DNA of 64,000 nucleotides from Panacagrimonas sp963975245 (GTDB lineage: Bacteria; Pseudomonadota; Gammaproteobacteria; Nevskiales; Nevskiaceae). The notes under the pieces are model-generated. The model did not search any database. It was not told the DNA's origin and saw only the letters and a list, made by a program, of their open reading frames with translations. This document shows, piece after piece, positions 53,203 to 61,482 of this stretch (positions are counted from its first letter, which is position 1; every line of letters starts with the position of its first letter). The DNA is taken from positions 186,001 through 250,000 of the forward strand of contig CAXBFJ010000005.1 in the NCBI GenBank assembly GCA_963975245.1, given 5' to 3'. Position numbers and translations under genes: made by a program.

Positions 53203-53574
53203 TTATAGCTTGCTGATTTCCCTGCGCAGTTCAAACTCGCTCGACGCAACACATGCTTCCATATTGCGGATGCGCGACTCCATGCCGGAGAACTTCTTGC
53301 GCAATTCCTGAGGCGTGGCCGGTTCAATATCCGAAGCACTGCCTTGCTTGTCGAATTGCCCCGGGTGCCCGGGCGATGCTTCCATCAGATACCAGAGAAC
53401 GCAGTAGCCGACGGTGACTGGAAAAACCAGACCGGGAATGATGGAGAGCAGGGCGATCACGCGAATAACGCGAGGGTTCCAGTCAAATCGGTGCGCGATG
53501 CCCGCGCAGACGCCGCCCAGGAATCCGGCAGAGGGGTAGCGACGCCAATCAGTCCAGAAGTAATTACTCATCAT
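53203..53574 (-). CDS. pspC: phage shock protein C
   Basis: A 123-residue inner-membrane protein with a PspC domain at about 8-75 (SAGFLGGVCAGIAHRF, then span VIRVIALLSIIPGLVFPVTVGYCVLWYLM). The helical C-terminus is acidic. It overlaps pspB by 11 bases. PspC with PspB releases PspF from PspA on membrane stress. Confidence 0.92.
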   Translation of the reverse strand: MMSNYFWTDWRRYPSAGFLGGVCAGIAHRFDWNPRVIRVIALLSIIPGLVFPVTVGYCVLWYLMEASPGHPGQFDKQGSASDIEPATPQELRKKFSGMESRIRNMEACVASSEFELRREISKL

Positions 53575-53788
53575 CGTGTTTTCTCCATCCGGGCGCTTCT
53601 GTATCGAGCAGCTTTTCCAGAGCTTTGATGCGCTGCTCCATCCTTTGCGCCTGATGCGCGAGTTCCTGCAGGGATTGGGCTGCACCGGGCACGGCGTCAT
53701 CCTTCAGGCGACGCTGGCGGTCCAGGTACCAGAGCACCATCGCCGGCAGGACGACGAACAAACAAATGACAGTCAGGGCATGTTCCAC
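53564..53788 (-). CDS. pspB: phage shock protein B
   Basis: A 74-residue protein with one N-terminal span (about 3-22) and a coiled-coil tail with basic and acidic residues (QRMEQRIKALEKLLDTE), as in PspB. It begins at a GTG following an AGAATC region with GGAG upstream. Part of pspABC. Confidence 0.9.
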   Translation of the reverse strand: MEHALTVICLFVVLPAMVLWYLDRQRRLKDDAVPGAAQSLQELAHQAQRMEQRIKALEKLLDTEAPGWRKHDDE

Positions 53789-53825
53789 GTTCTCAGATTC
53801 TCCGAAAAAGGGCGGTCATGTCGGC

Positions 53826-54506
53826 TCAGGCCGTATTGGAAGACGCAGTCTGCTTGCCCAGCTTGGCGCGCAGTTCGGCGAGTTCATCCTCGAACCGGTC
53901 ATCGCGCGACAATTCAGATAATTCGTCCTTGAGGCTGCGGGTGCCCAGATCATAACTTTCGACTTCTGCCTCCATGCGATCAATCCGGCTTTCGTAACGC
54001 TCCATCTTGACCATGGCATCTTCCATTCTGGCATCGTGGATATTGCCCTGAACCTTGAGTCGCGAGGTGACGGACTGCTGGCGTAACACAATGGACTTCT
54101 GGCGAACCCGCGCGTCCTGCAATTTTGATTTGAGCCGGCCGGTGTCCTCATCCAGCTTTTCGATTTCTTCATCGAGCTGAAGCAGTTCTTTCTCGTGGCT
54201 CGCCAACTGCTCCTTCACGCGATTTCGTGCGGCGAGGGCGCCGCGCGCGAGATCGTCCCGACCTTTTGAGACAGCCAGTTCGGCCTTGGACTGCCAGTCT
54301 TCTGACTCGGCCTGCAAGCGAGAGATCGCGCGCTGTACGTCCTTCTTTCTCGCCAGCGTGCGAACTGATGTGCTGCGCACCTCGACTAAAGTGTCTTCCA
54401 TCTCCTGAATGATCAGGCGCACCATCTTCTCCGGGTCCTGCGCCTTGTCGAGCATGGCGTGGATATTGGAATTGATGACGTCCGAGAGTCGGGAAAAGAT
54501 GCCCAT
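53826..54506 (-). CDS. pspA: phage shock protein A
   Basis: A 226-residue coiled-coil PspA/Vipp1 (IM30) protein. Its N-terminal amphipathic helix MGIFSRLSDVINSNIHAMLDKAQDPEKM contains the usual LDK-EDP segment. Start ATG 54506 has GGAG 8 bases upstream. It stabilises stressed membranes and inhibits PspF. It is the first gene from the sigma-54 promoter. Confidence 0.95.
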   Translation of the reverse strand: MGIFSRLSDVINSNIHAMLDKAQDPEKMVRLIIQEMEDTLVEVRSTSVRTLARKKDVQRAISRLQAESEDWQSKAELAVSKGRDDLARGALAARNRVKEQLASHEKELLQLDEEIEKLDEDTGRLKSKLQDARVRQKSIVLRQQSVTSRLKVQGNIHDARMEDAMVKMERYESRIDRMEAEVESYDLGTRSLKDELSELSRDDRFEDELAELRAKLGKQTASSNTA

Positions 54507-54548
54507 GGCAGCACTCCAGCAGAAATGTGGTGAAAGTACTACCAGCAT

Positions 54549-54564
54549 TGCCAGGATCGTGCCA
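54549..54564 (-). promoter_or_regulatory. sigma-54 promoter of pspA
   Basis: Read on the minus strand, TGGCACGATCCTGGCA gives GG-N10-GC, matching the -24/-12 rule, and only one base differs from the TTGC core. It lies 43 bp upstream of the pspA ATG, giving a start near 54538. Confidence 0.85.
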
Positions 54565-54595
54565 TCTGCAGCGGACGGTACAAGTTATTGTTTAT

Positions 54596-54615
54596 GTGAA
54601 CAAAACAAGTTTCAC
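54596..54615. promoter_or_regulatory. candidate PspF upstream activating site
   Basis: GTGAA-N10-TTCAC is an imperfect dyad about 32 bp upstream of the -24 box in the pspA/pspF divergent gap. It may be an enhancer for PspF, with an AT-rich central element. Confidence 0.4.
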
Positions 54616-54695
54616 CAGAAACCCATCCTTCAACGCATGTCATTGGTTCAACCGCAAAATAGTACAAACGGCTAACTAATCGCCATAATCGCCAT

Positions 54696-55784
54696 ATGGC
54701 AATCCGTCAGCCCTCAGAGCCTGTTCTTGGCGAATCAGACGCCTTTCTCGCGGTCATGGAACGCGCCTCACATGCCGCGTGCGTGAGCAAACCCGTGCTG
54801 GTCATCGGCGAGCGCGGCTGCGGCAAAGAGTTGATCGCCGCACGCATTCACTATCTGTCGGAGCGCTGGCAGCGGCCGCTGATCAAGTTCAATTGCGCTG
54901 CGCTCAACGAGGAATTGCTCGATTCCGAGCTTTTTGGCCATGTAGCGGGAGCCTATACAGGAGCCAGTCGCAATCGGGCAGGGCGGTTTGAGTCAGCCGA
55001 TGGCGGAACCCTGTTTCTGGACGAGCTGTCGAGCATGAGCCAAAGACTTCAGGAAAAGCTCCTGCGAGTGGTGGAATACGGTGAGTACGAGCGCGTTGGC
55101 GACAGCACGACTCGCAAAGTTGATGTGCGAATGGTTGGTGCTGCGAACGTGGACCTGCCTGCTTTGGCCGCGCGTGGCGAGTTTCGCGCCGATCTGCTGG
55201 ATCGTTTGGCTTTCGAAGTCATTACCGTGCCGCCACTGCGTTATCGCCGCGAGGACATCCTGCTGCTGGCGCAGGCTTTCGCCGAGGACATGGCTAAGGA
55301 GTTGGGTCACGCCTTGTTCGCCGGCTTTACGTCGGCCGTGCGTGCGCAGCTGCTCGCTCACGACTGGCCAGGCAACGTGCGCGAACTGCGCAATGTCATC
55401 GAGCGGGCGGTGTATGCGCTGGAGCGGCCGGAGGCCAAGGTTTCACGCATTGAGCTGGATCCTTTTGCATCTCCGTATCGCCCGATAGACGCCCGTCAGA
55501 AAAAGCGCGAAACAGCGGCCTGCATTGATCAGGGCCCAGTTGAGAATTCTGATGCGGTAGTCTTGCCCAGCGATATGCGCGCGCCCATCAATTTTCACGA
55601 GGAGTCGGCACGCCATGAGCGAAGCATGCTTGAACAAGCCCTGACAAACGCACAGCACAAGCAGACGCTCGCCGCCGAGTCGCTGGCATTGAGCTATCAC
55701 CAGTTTCGCGGCCTGCTGAAGAAATATGACCTGCTTCCGTCGGCGCGAGGCAAAAGCAGTTCCGCAAAGAGAGTTCTGACGTAA
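54696..55784 (+). CDS. pspF: PspF sigma-54 activator
   Basis: A 362-residue activator lacking an N-terminal receiver domain, as in PspF. Walker A GERGCGKE (38-45), the sigma-54 loop GAYTGA (85-90, Tyr replacing the usual Phe), Walker B GGTLFLDEL and a C-terminal Fis-type HTH (AESLALSYHQFRGLLKKY) are present. It is divergent from pspA. Confidence 0.95.
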   Translation: MAIRQPSEPVLGESDAFLAVMERASHAACVSKPVLVIGERGCGKELIAARIHYLSERWQRPLIKFNCAALNEELLDSELFGHVAGAYTGASRNRAGRFESADGGTLFLDELSSMSQRLQEKLLRVVEYGEYERVGDSTTRKVDVRMVGAANVDLPALAARGEFRADLLDRLAFEVITVPPLRYRREDILLLAQAFAEDMAKELGHALFAGFTSAVRAQLLAHDWPGNVRELRNVIERAVYALERPEAKVSRIELDPFASPYRPIDARQKKRETAACIDQGPVENSDAVVLPSDMRAPINFHEESARHERSMLEQALTNAQHKQTLAAESLALSYHQFRGLLKKYDLLPSARGKSSSAKRVLT

Positions 55785-55860
55785 GGGCGTTATCGCCCAT
55801 CAACAATATTTGCGGCGGATAACCATTCTAAATTGAACCACTGTTACAGGAGAGTGATGT

Positions 55861-56775
55861 ATGACGATTCGATTCGATGACCGTGTGGCCATTGTGACCG
55901 GTGCCGGAAACGGATTGGGCCGTTCGCACGCCCTGTCTCTGGCTGCGCGAGGTGCCAAGGTGCTGGTCAATGATCTCGGCGGGGCCAGAGACGGCACGTC
56001 TTCTTCGCTCAGTGCGGCGCAGAAGGTGGTCGAAGAGATTCAGGCTGCCGGTGGTGAAGCCATGGCCAACGGCGCATCGGTCACAGACGCTGCTGCGGTG
56101 CAGAAGATGGTGGACGACGTCATGCAGAAATGGGGGCGGATTGACATCCTGGTCAACAACGCCGGCATCTTGCGCGACAAGAGCTTTGCCAAGATGGACC
56201 TGCAGGATTTTGCGGTCGTCATGGATGTTCATCTGATGGGTGCGGTCAATTGCACCAAAGCAGTGTGGGGCATCATGCGCCAGCAGAATTTTGGTCGTGT
56301 TGTGTTCACCACTTCTTCAAGTGGCCTGTATGGTAACTTCGGACAGTCCAACTACGGTGCGGCGAAAATGGCGCTGGTGGGGCTGATGAATACCCTGGCT
56401 ATTGAGGGTGCGAAGAACGACATTCGCGTGAATTGCCTTTCTCCTTCAGCGGCGACGCGCATGACCGAAGACGTCATCCCGGCGGAAGCACTGAAACTGT
56501 TGCAGCCTGAGTCGGTGACCCCAGGCCTCATCTGGCTGGTAAGCGAAAATGGGCCCAGCAAAACGATTCTGGGTGCCGGCGCTGGCGGCTTCGAGGTTTC
56601 GAACGTGACCTTGACCAAGGGCATCTTCGTTCCTGCGTCGGATGATGTTGCCGAACAAATTGAGGCTCAGCGTGACGTGCTGGTCGCAAGAGACGGCGAA
56701 GCTGTGCCTGGCAAGGGTTTCGAGCAGATTGCGGCTGAGCTGGGTAAAGCCGGTTACAAGTTGTCATTGGGCTGA
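55861..56775 (+). CDS. SDR-family dehydrogenase, HSD17B4/FabG-like
   Basis: A 304-residue short-chain dehydrogenase. TGAGNGLGRS is the nucleotide loop, NNAG follows at about 95, and the catalytic residues are in TSSSGLYGNFGQSNYGAAKMAL. It resembles the 3-hydroxyacyl-CoA dehydrogenase domain of multifunctional peroxisomal proteins. AGGAG lies before the ATG. Substrate unknown. Confidence 0.88.
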   Translation: MTIRFDDRVAIVTGAGNGLGRSHALSLAARGAKVLVNDLGGARDGTSSSLSAAQKVVEEIQAAGGEAMANGASVTDAAAVQKMVDDVMQKWGRIDILVNNAGILRDKSFAKMDLQDFAVVMDVHLMGAVNCTKAVWGIMRQQNFGRVVFTTSSSGLYGNFGQSNYGAAKMALVGLMNTLAIEGAKNDIRVNCLSPSAATRMTEDVIPAEALKLLQPESVTPGLIWLVSENGPSKTILGAGAGGFEVSNVTLTKGIFVPASDDVAEQIEAQRDVLVARDGEAVPGKGFEQIAAELGKAGYKLSLG

Positions 56776-56780
56776 GGGAC

Positions 56781-56807
56781 ATGGCACCGCAACATCAGCG
56801 GTGCCAT
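56781..56807. terminator. strong hairpin between convergent genes
   Basis: ATGGCACCGC and GCGGTGCCAT form a perfect 10-bp stem around a 7-base loop in the 48-bp gap. There is no T-run; it likely serves as a bidirectional terminator for the SDR and monooxygenase genes. Confidence 0.75.
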
Positions 56808-56823
56808 CCTGTTCGATCGCTGG

Positions 56824-58449
56824 CTAGGCCTGTTCTTCATCCATAAATTCGAAGGCGGAATAATCCCTGGCCGCTTCCTCGCATGCTTCCCGGTAGGCAG
56901 GAAACCCGCCAAAAAAGAACAGCACGCGTCGTGGCTTGCCGGGAACGTTATCTCCCATGTAGTAGTTTCGTGACTTTGGAAACAGGGTAGCGTTGCCGAT
57001 GGCATCGGTGAGCTGGACCCAGTCCTTTTCGTCCTGAAGGTGAGGCTCAACGCATTGGAGCCTGTTCTGTTTCATGTGTCGAATCAGTTGATCCAGCCAC
57101 TGGCCCTGGAATTCGGCCTGTAAAAGCGGATTGAAGAATGGGCTGCCCGGGCCATTGAGCCAGATCAGGTTAGGAAAGCCGCGCGTCATCATGCCCAAGT
57201 AACTGCTCAAACCTTCTGACCAGTCTGATTTCAGCGATCTGCCGCCGCGACCGCGGATATCCACCTTGTCCATCGCGCCAGTCTGAATGTCAAAGCCGGT
57301 CGCAAACACCATGGCATCCAGTTCTACCGGACCGGATTCAAGGCGCAGTCCAGATGGCTCGAAACGGACGATGGGATCTTCACGAACATCGATGAGGCTG
57401 ACGTTACTGCGATCAAAGGTTTCGCAGTAATCCGTATCGGCTGAAAGTCGACGGGTCAGGACTGGATAGTCCTGAGGTACGAGCTTTTCTGCAATCTGCG
57501 GGTCCCGCACACGTTGGCGCATTTTGCTGCGCAAAAATTCACTCAGCGTTTCGTTGGCGCTTTCGTCGAGAAGAATGTCGGTGTAAGCGTTGTAAAAGCA
57601 TAGTCCGCCGGACTGCCATAAGTCTTCATAGCGTGCACGCCGAACCTCAGCGGGAACTGCCAATGCAGACTCGGTCGGTGCTGGCGTCGAACGTGAATGA
57701 AGTGCAGTAAATCCCCCAAATGAGTTCAACTGATTCTCGCGAATCTTGCGGTAAAGGGTCTTGATTTCGCGTCGATGCTCAGCCGTGCTCGGACAGTTGC
57801 GCAACGGCACAGTGAACGGAGGTGTGCGCTGAAATACGGTCAGATGCGCGGCCTGTCTGGCAATCTCGGGAATGACCTGGATGCCGGAAGAGCCCGTGCC
57901 GATGACGCCGACGCGCTGACCGGTGAAATCCGCGCCTTCTTGTGGCCATCGAGCGGTCAGATAGGTTTTCCCCGTGAAACTGTCGAGCCCTTCAAATTCG
58001 GGCATATGCGGTTCAGAGATCAGGCCCGTGGCAAAGACGCAAAATTGCGCCTTGAGAATCTCTCCCCGACTCGTATGGACAGCCCAGATCCCTCTTGCTT
58101 CGTCAAAGTGGGCGGCCTGAACGCGAGTGGAGAACTGAATGTCGTCACGCAGGTTAAAACGTTCAGCAACATGCTGGGCGTAAGCCAGCAATTCTGGCTG
58201 GGCGGCATAGCGCTCTGACCAGTCCCACTGCTGCTGAAGTTCCTCGGAAAAGGAGTAGGAATATTCCATGGATTCGATATCGACCCTCGCGCCCGGATAT
58301 CGATTCCAGTACCAGGTGCCACCGACGTCATCGCCTGCCTCGATACATTGCACGTGCAATCCACTCTTGCGCGCCTGATAGAGCATGTAGAGGCCTGAGA
58401 ATCCGGCGCCAATCACGATCATGTCCAACGGCCTTTTTGATGTCGTCAC
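56824..58449 (-). CDS. flavin-dependent monooxygenase, Baeyer-Villiger-like
   Basis: A 541-residue FAD/NADPH monooxygenase. FAD loop IGAGFSGLYML (13-22), NADPH loop GVIGTGSSGIQ (181-191) and the DATGFD-like segment VFATGFDIQTG are intact. The Baeyer-Villiger fingerprint F-x-G-x3-H-x3-W-P appears at 158-169 as FTGKTYLTARWP, with Leu164 where the conserved His should be. GTG 58449, with AGGGAG at about 9 bases, is preferred; the long open frame upstream has no homology. Confidence 0.85.
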   Translation of the reverse strand: MTTSKRPLDMIVIGAGFSGLYMLYQARKSGLHVQCIEAGDDVGGTWYWNRYPGARVDIESMEYSYSFSEELQQQWDWSERYAAQPELLAYAQHVAERFNLRDDIQFSTRVQAAHFDEARGIWAVHTSRGEILKAQFCVFATGLISEPHMPEFEGLDSFTGKTYLTARWPQEGADFTGQRVGVIGTGSSGIQVIPEIARQAAHLTVFQRTPPFTVPLRNCPSTAEHRREIKTLYRKIRENQLNSFGGFTALHSRSTPAPTESALAVPAEVRRARYEDLWQSGGLCFYNAYTDILLDESANETLSEFLRSKMRQRVRDPQIAEKLVPQDYPVLTRRLSADTDYCETFDRSNVSLIDVREDPIVRFEPSGLRLESGPVELDAMVFATGFDIQTGAMDKVDIRGRGGRSLKSDWSEGLSSYLGMMTRGFPNLIWLNGPGSPFFNPLLQAEFQGQWLDQLIRHMKQNRLQCVEPHLQDEKDWVQLTDAIGNATLFPKSRNYYMGDNVPGKPRRVLFFFGGFPAYREACEEAARDYSAFEFMDEEQA

Positions 58450-59001
58450 GCTCTGTTTCTCCCTTTCATGAGCCCGCATGCGTTCTGGCTGACATGCGTA
58501 GCGGGAGGGTCCCGAACATGGCCAGGGCGAATCTTCTGATTTGATAGCACGAGCCTGCGCGGGGCTCGTCGATATCATGGAAGGACAATGAGCCCGAAGG
58601 CGCTTTGAGCGATGCGGCGCGAAGCAAAGCAGGGAGATCATTAGCCCCCTGAGGCATCGAGTACGGCCATCGGGCTGACCGCGAGCGGCAGGTCCCCATG
58701 TCGACACGCGTTTGCGCTCCCATCATCTCTCCTCCCTGCGGCTTCGATCTGAGGGTTTCAGTCGAGCACGTCGGATTGCCAAGCGTTTGCGCTTCTTCTG
58801 AGGCGATTTACCGCCTCCAGGCAGAATTACCTACGGTCTGGCTCTTTGTAGTGAACTACAAATATCCCAAAACGAAGCAAGAATCCAGCACGGCGGCGAT
58901 CAACCGACCACACTGTGATCGTCAATTGCGAAGAATGGATGGCTGTCCGCCCTCTTGGACAGACATTGACCGGGGCTACAGAATGATTCGGCCGCGCGGG
59001 A
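58450..59001. other. 552-bp intergenic region between the monooxygenase and lpxH
   Basis: No convincing gene is seen on either strand; open frames here have biased, non-family sequence. The region contains the upstream side of the monooxygenase and the downstream side of lpxH, and one perfect operator-like palindrome at 58845-58862. It may be the remnant of a lost gene. Confidence 0.5.
58845..58862. promoter_or_regulatory. operator-like palindrome TTTGTAGT-GA-ACTACAAA
   Basis: A perfect 8-bp inverted repeat with a 2-bp spacer, a form and size like TetR-family operators. It lies about 400 bp upstream of the monooxygenase start; no regulator gene is adjacent. Confidence 0.45.
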
Positions 59002-59733
59002 TCAGGCCGGGAGACGCTCAATACCCTGCTGATGGGCACTCAGATAATCACAAACCGGATCACGCCAGTCGGGCAACACGATCCGGAGCGCCGGCCCGAT
59101 GGGGAGATCAACCGAGTAGGTGCCGGGTCTGTGCGTGTGCCCGTGAATCAGTTGAGTGACACCGAACTGTGCCATCGACAGGCGTACCGCACGCGCGTTG
59201 ACGTCCATGATGTTTTCCGGCTTGTTGCGCTTTGCGGTATCACTACCGCTGCGCAGCCCGGATGCGATCTTCTGGCGTCTGGACAGGGGCAGACGCATGA
59301 ATAGCCACTGCGCCCAGCGCTGCCTGGAGAACCAGCGCCAGCGCTGGTACGGCCGATCATCAGTGCAAAAGATGTCGCCGTGAGAGAGCAGGGTGTTACG
59401 CCCGGAGACATCTATCACGCATGGGTCAGCCAGTCTTTCCACACCAGTGAGATCGAAGAAAGCCTCGCCAACGAGAAAGTCGCGATTGCCGTGCTGGAAA
59501 TAGACCTTTACACCGCTGGCAGACAAGGCCGCCAAGGCAGCGACTTCGGCTGCATAAATCTGCATGCCAACGTCGTCGCCAATCCAGGCCTCGAACAGGT
59601 CGCCAAGAATGTACACACGCGCCGCCTTTCTGGCGGGCCCATCCAGAAACCGCCGGAAGCGCGTCCGCAATGCGGACGTCTGCGGCGGGAGGTGCAGATC
59701 AGACAGGAACAGCGTGGGCGCCGCACCTGTCAC
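59002..59733 (-). CDS. lpxH: UDP-2,3-diacylglucosamine diphosphatase
   Basis: A 243-residue lipid A biosynthesis enzyme. Metal-binding motifs are LFLSDLHLPP, GDLFEAWIGDD, GNRDFLVG, LLSHGD and HGHTHRPG. Length fits LpxH. The start is GTG 59733, three bp after the aminotransferase stop, so it may be its distal cistron. Confidence 0.93.
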   Translation of the reverse strand: MTGAAPTLFLSDLHLPPQTSALRTRFRRFLDGPARKAARVYILGDLFEAWIGDDVGMQIYAAEVAALAALSASGVKVYFQHGNRDFLVGEAFFDLTGVERLADPCVIDVSGRNTLLSHGDIFCTDDRPYQRWRWFSRQRWAQWLFMRLPLSRRQKIASGLRSGSDTAKRNKPENIMDVNARAVRLSMAQFGVTQLIHGHTHRPGTYSVDLPIGPALRIVLPDWRDPVCDYLSAHQQGIERLPA

Positions 59734-59736
59734 GAA

Positions 59737-60861
59737 TCAGCCTTTGAGAACGGTGCCGATAGCCTTCAGACAATGCTCGACGTGTCGAGGCGTGCAGCTT
59801 TGTCCCATCAGGCCAATGCGCCAGATCTTGCCGGCAAACTCTCCCAGTCCTGCACCAACCTCCAGATCAAACTCTTTGAGCAAGCGCGATCTCAAGGCGG
59901 CTTCGTCAACGCCGTCCGGCAAGATGACCGAATTGAGCTGAGGGAGTCGCTCAGCTTCTGGTACGAGATAACTCAGGCCCAGTTCTTCCAGACCCTTGGC
60001 CAGTTCCTGATGTAGCGTGGCATGCCGTGCCCAGGAAGCTTCGACACCTTCTTCCTGGACCATGGTCAGCGCCTCGTGCAGACCGTACAGCGCATTCACC
60101 GGAGCCGTGTGGTGATAGCTGCGTTTTGCGCCGCCACCCCAATAGGAAGTCACCAGTGTGAAATCCATGAACCAGCTGCGCACCGGCGTCTTGCGCGACT
60201 GCAGCTTGTTCATGGCGCGCTGACTAAAGCTCACTGGAGACAAGCCCGGCGGGCAGGACAAGCACTTTTGTGTGCCACTGTAGACCGCATCAATGCCCCA
60301 TTCATCCATCTTCAGAGGCGAACCAGCCAACGAGGTCACCGTATCCACCAAGGTCAGCACGCCGTGCTGCTGCGCCAGTTTGGCCAGCGCCTGCGCGTCT
60401 GACAGAGCGCCGGTAGACGTTTCAGCCTGCACAAAGGCGAGCACCTTGGCTTCGGGGTGTGCCTTGAGTGCTTCTTCGACCTGATCGATATCAACAGCGC
60501 GGCCCCAGGGGTCCTTGACCATGACCACCGTGGCACCGAGACGCTCAGACATGATGCGCATACGACCGCCGAACACGCCGTTCTCGCACACAATGATGGT
60601 GTCGCCCGGCTCCAGCAGATTGGCAAAGCAGGATTCCATGCCGCTGGAACCTGGGCCGGATACCGGCATCGTCAACTCATTGCTGGTCAAAAACGTTTTC
60701 TGCAGGAGGACCTTGATTTCATCCATCAAACCGATGAAAGCAGGATCGAGATGCCCGATCGTGTTCTGGCCCATGGCGGCCAGTACACGAGGATGAACGT
60801 CAGAAGGGCCGGGGCCCATGAGCATACGCTTGGGCGGAACAAAGGCGGCAGTAGCGGTCAT
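59737..60861 (-). CDS. alanine/serine-glyoxylate aminotransferase family protein
   Basis: A 374-residue class V PLP aminotransferase. The PLP lysine is in YSGTQKCLSCPPGLSP, the substrate/cofactor loop in PVSGPGSSGMESCFANL and the tail in GLMGQSCTPRHVEHCL. It would convert glyoxylate to glycine with alanine or serine as donor. It begins a leftward group with lpxH. Confidence 0.88.
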   Translation of the reverse strand: MTATAAFVPPKRMLMGPGPSDVHPRVLAAMGQNTIGHLDPAFIGLMDEIKVLLQKTFLTSNELTMPVSGPGSSGMESCFANLLEPGDTIIVCENGVFGGRMRIMSERLGATVVMVKDPWGRAVDIDQVEEALKAHPEAKVLAFVQAETSTGALSDAQALAKLAQQHGVLTLVDTVTSLAGSPLKMDEWGIDAVYSGTQKCLSCPPGLSPVSFSQRAMNKLQSRKTPVRSWFMDFTLVTSYWGGGAKRSYHHTAPVNALYGLHEALTMVQEEGVEASWARHATLHQELAKGLEELGLSYLVPEAERLPQLNSVILPDGVDEAALRSRLLKEFDLEVGAGLGEFAGKIWRIGLMGQSCTPRHVEHCLKAIGTVLKG

Positions 60862-60893
60862 GTGTTGGCTTTTGTAATCGGTTAGGAGTTGTT

Positions 60894-61472
60894 TCAGGCG
60901 ATCAGGGTCGCTGACTTGATGACCACTGGCTCGAGTGGAACATCGCTCGCCATCGGGCGGACAGCGCCCGTCTTGACCTTGGCAATCTTGTCGACCACAT
61001 CGAGGCCTTCGACCACTTTTCCGAATACGGCGTAACCCCAGCCATCAAAGCTCGGATAGTCCAGATTGGCGTTATCGCGATGATTGATGAAGAACTGGGC
61101 GCTGGCGGAATGCGGGGCACTTGTACGAGCCATTGCGATGCTGCCACGCACGTTCTTGAGGCCATTCTTGGCTTCATTCTCGATGGGAGAGCGAGTGGTG
61201 CGTTCGCTCATCTTCTCGTCATAGCCGCCGCCCTGAATCATGAAACCTTCAATGACGCGGTGAAACAGCATGCCGTCGTAGTGACCTTCCTTGACGTACT
61301 GCACGAAATTTTCAACGGTCTTGGGTGCATTTTCCGGGTCGAGTTCCAGAATGATGTCGCCCATGCTGGTTTCCAGTTTGACGCGCGGTTTGTCGAGATC
61401 GTTGGCTGAGGACATGGAGGCTCCGAATAAGTAAATGAAGGTGATAGAACAGAGGGTAAGTAGTACACGCAT
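60894..61472 (-). CDS. periplasmic cyclophilin-type peptidyl-prolyl isomerase
   Basis: A 192-residue cyclophilin. The N-terminus MRVLLTLCSITFIYLFGASM is a signal peptide. Active-site residues lie in LFHRVIEGFMIQGGGY and SAQFFINHRDN. PpiA-type; assists periplasmic folding. The dusA stop is 10 bp before its start, so they are probably co-transcribed. Confidence 0.92.
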   Translation of the reverse strand: MRVLLTLCSITFIYLFGASMSSANDLDKPRVKLETSMGDIILELDPENAPKTVENFVQYVKEGHYDGMLFHRVIEGFMIQGGGYDEKMSERTTRSPIENEAKNGLKNVRGSIAMARTSAPHSASAQFFINHRDNANLDYPSFDGWGYAVFGKVVEGLDVVDKIAKVKTGAVRPMASDVPLEPVVIKSATLIA

Positions 61473-61482
61473 TTTGATTGAC

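Noticed and set aside
58698..59159. Rightward 153-codon frame covering most of the gap before lpxH
   Set aside because: Its composition is rich in Arg, Ser and Pro, no family pattern appears, there is no ribosome site and it runs antisense into lpxH.
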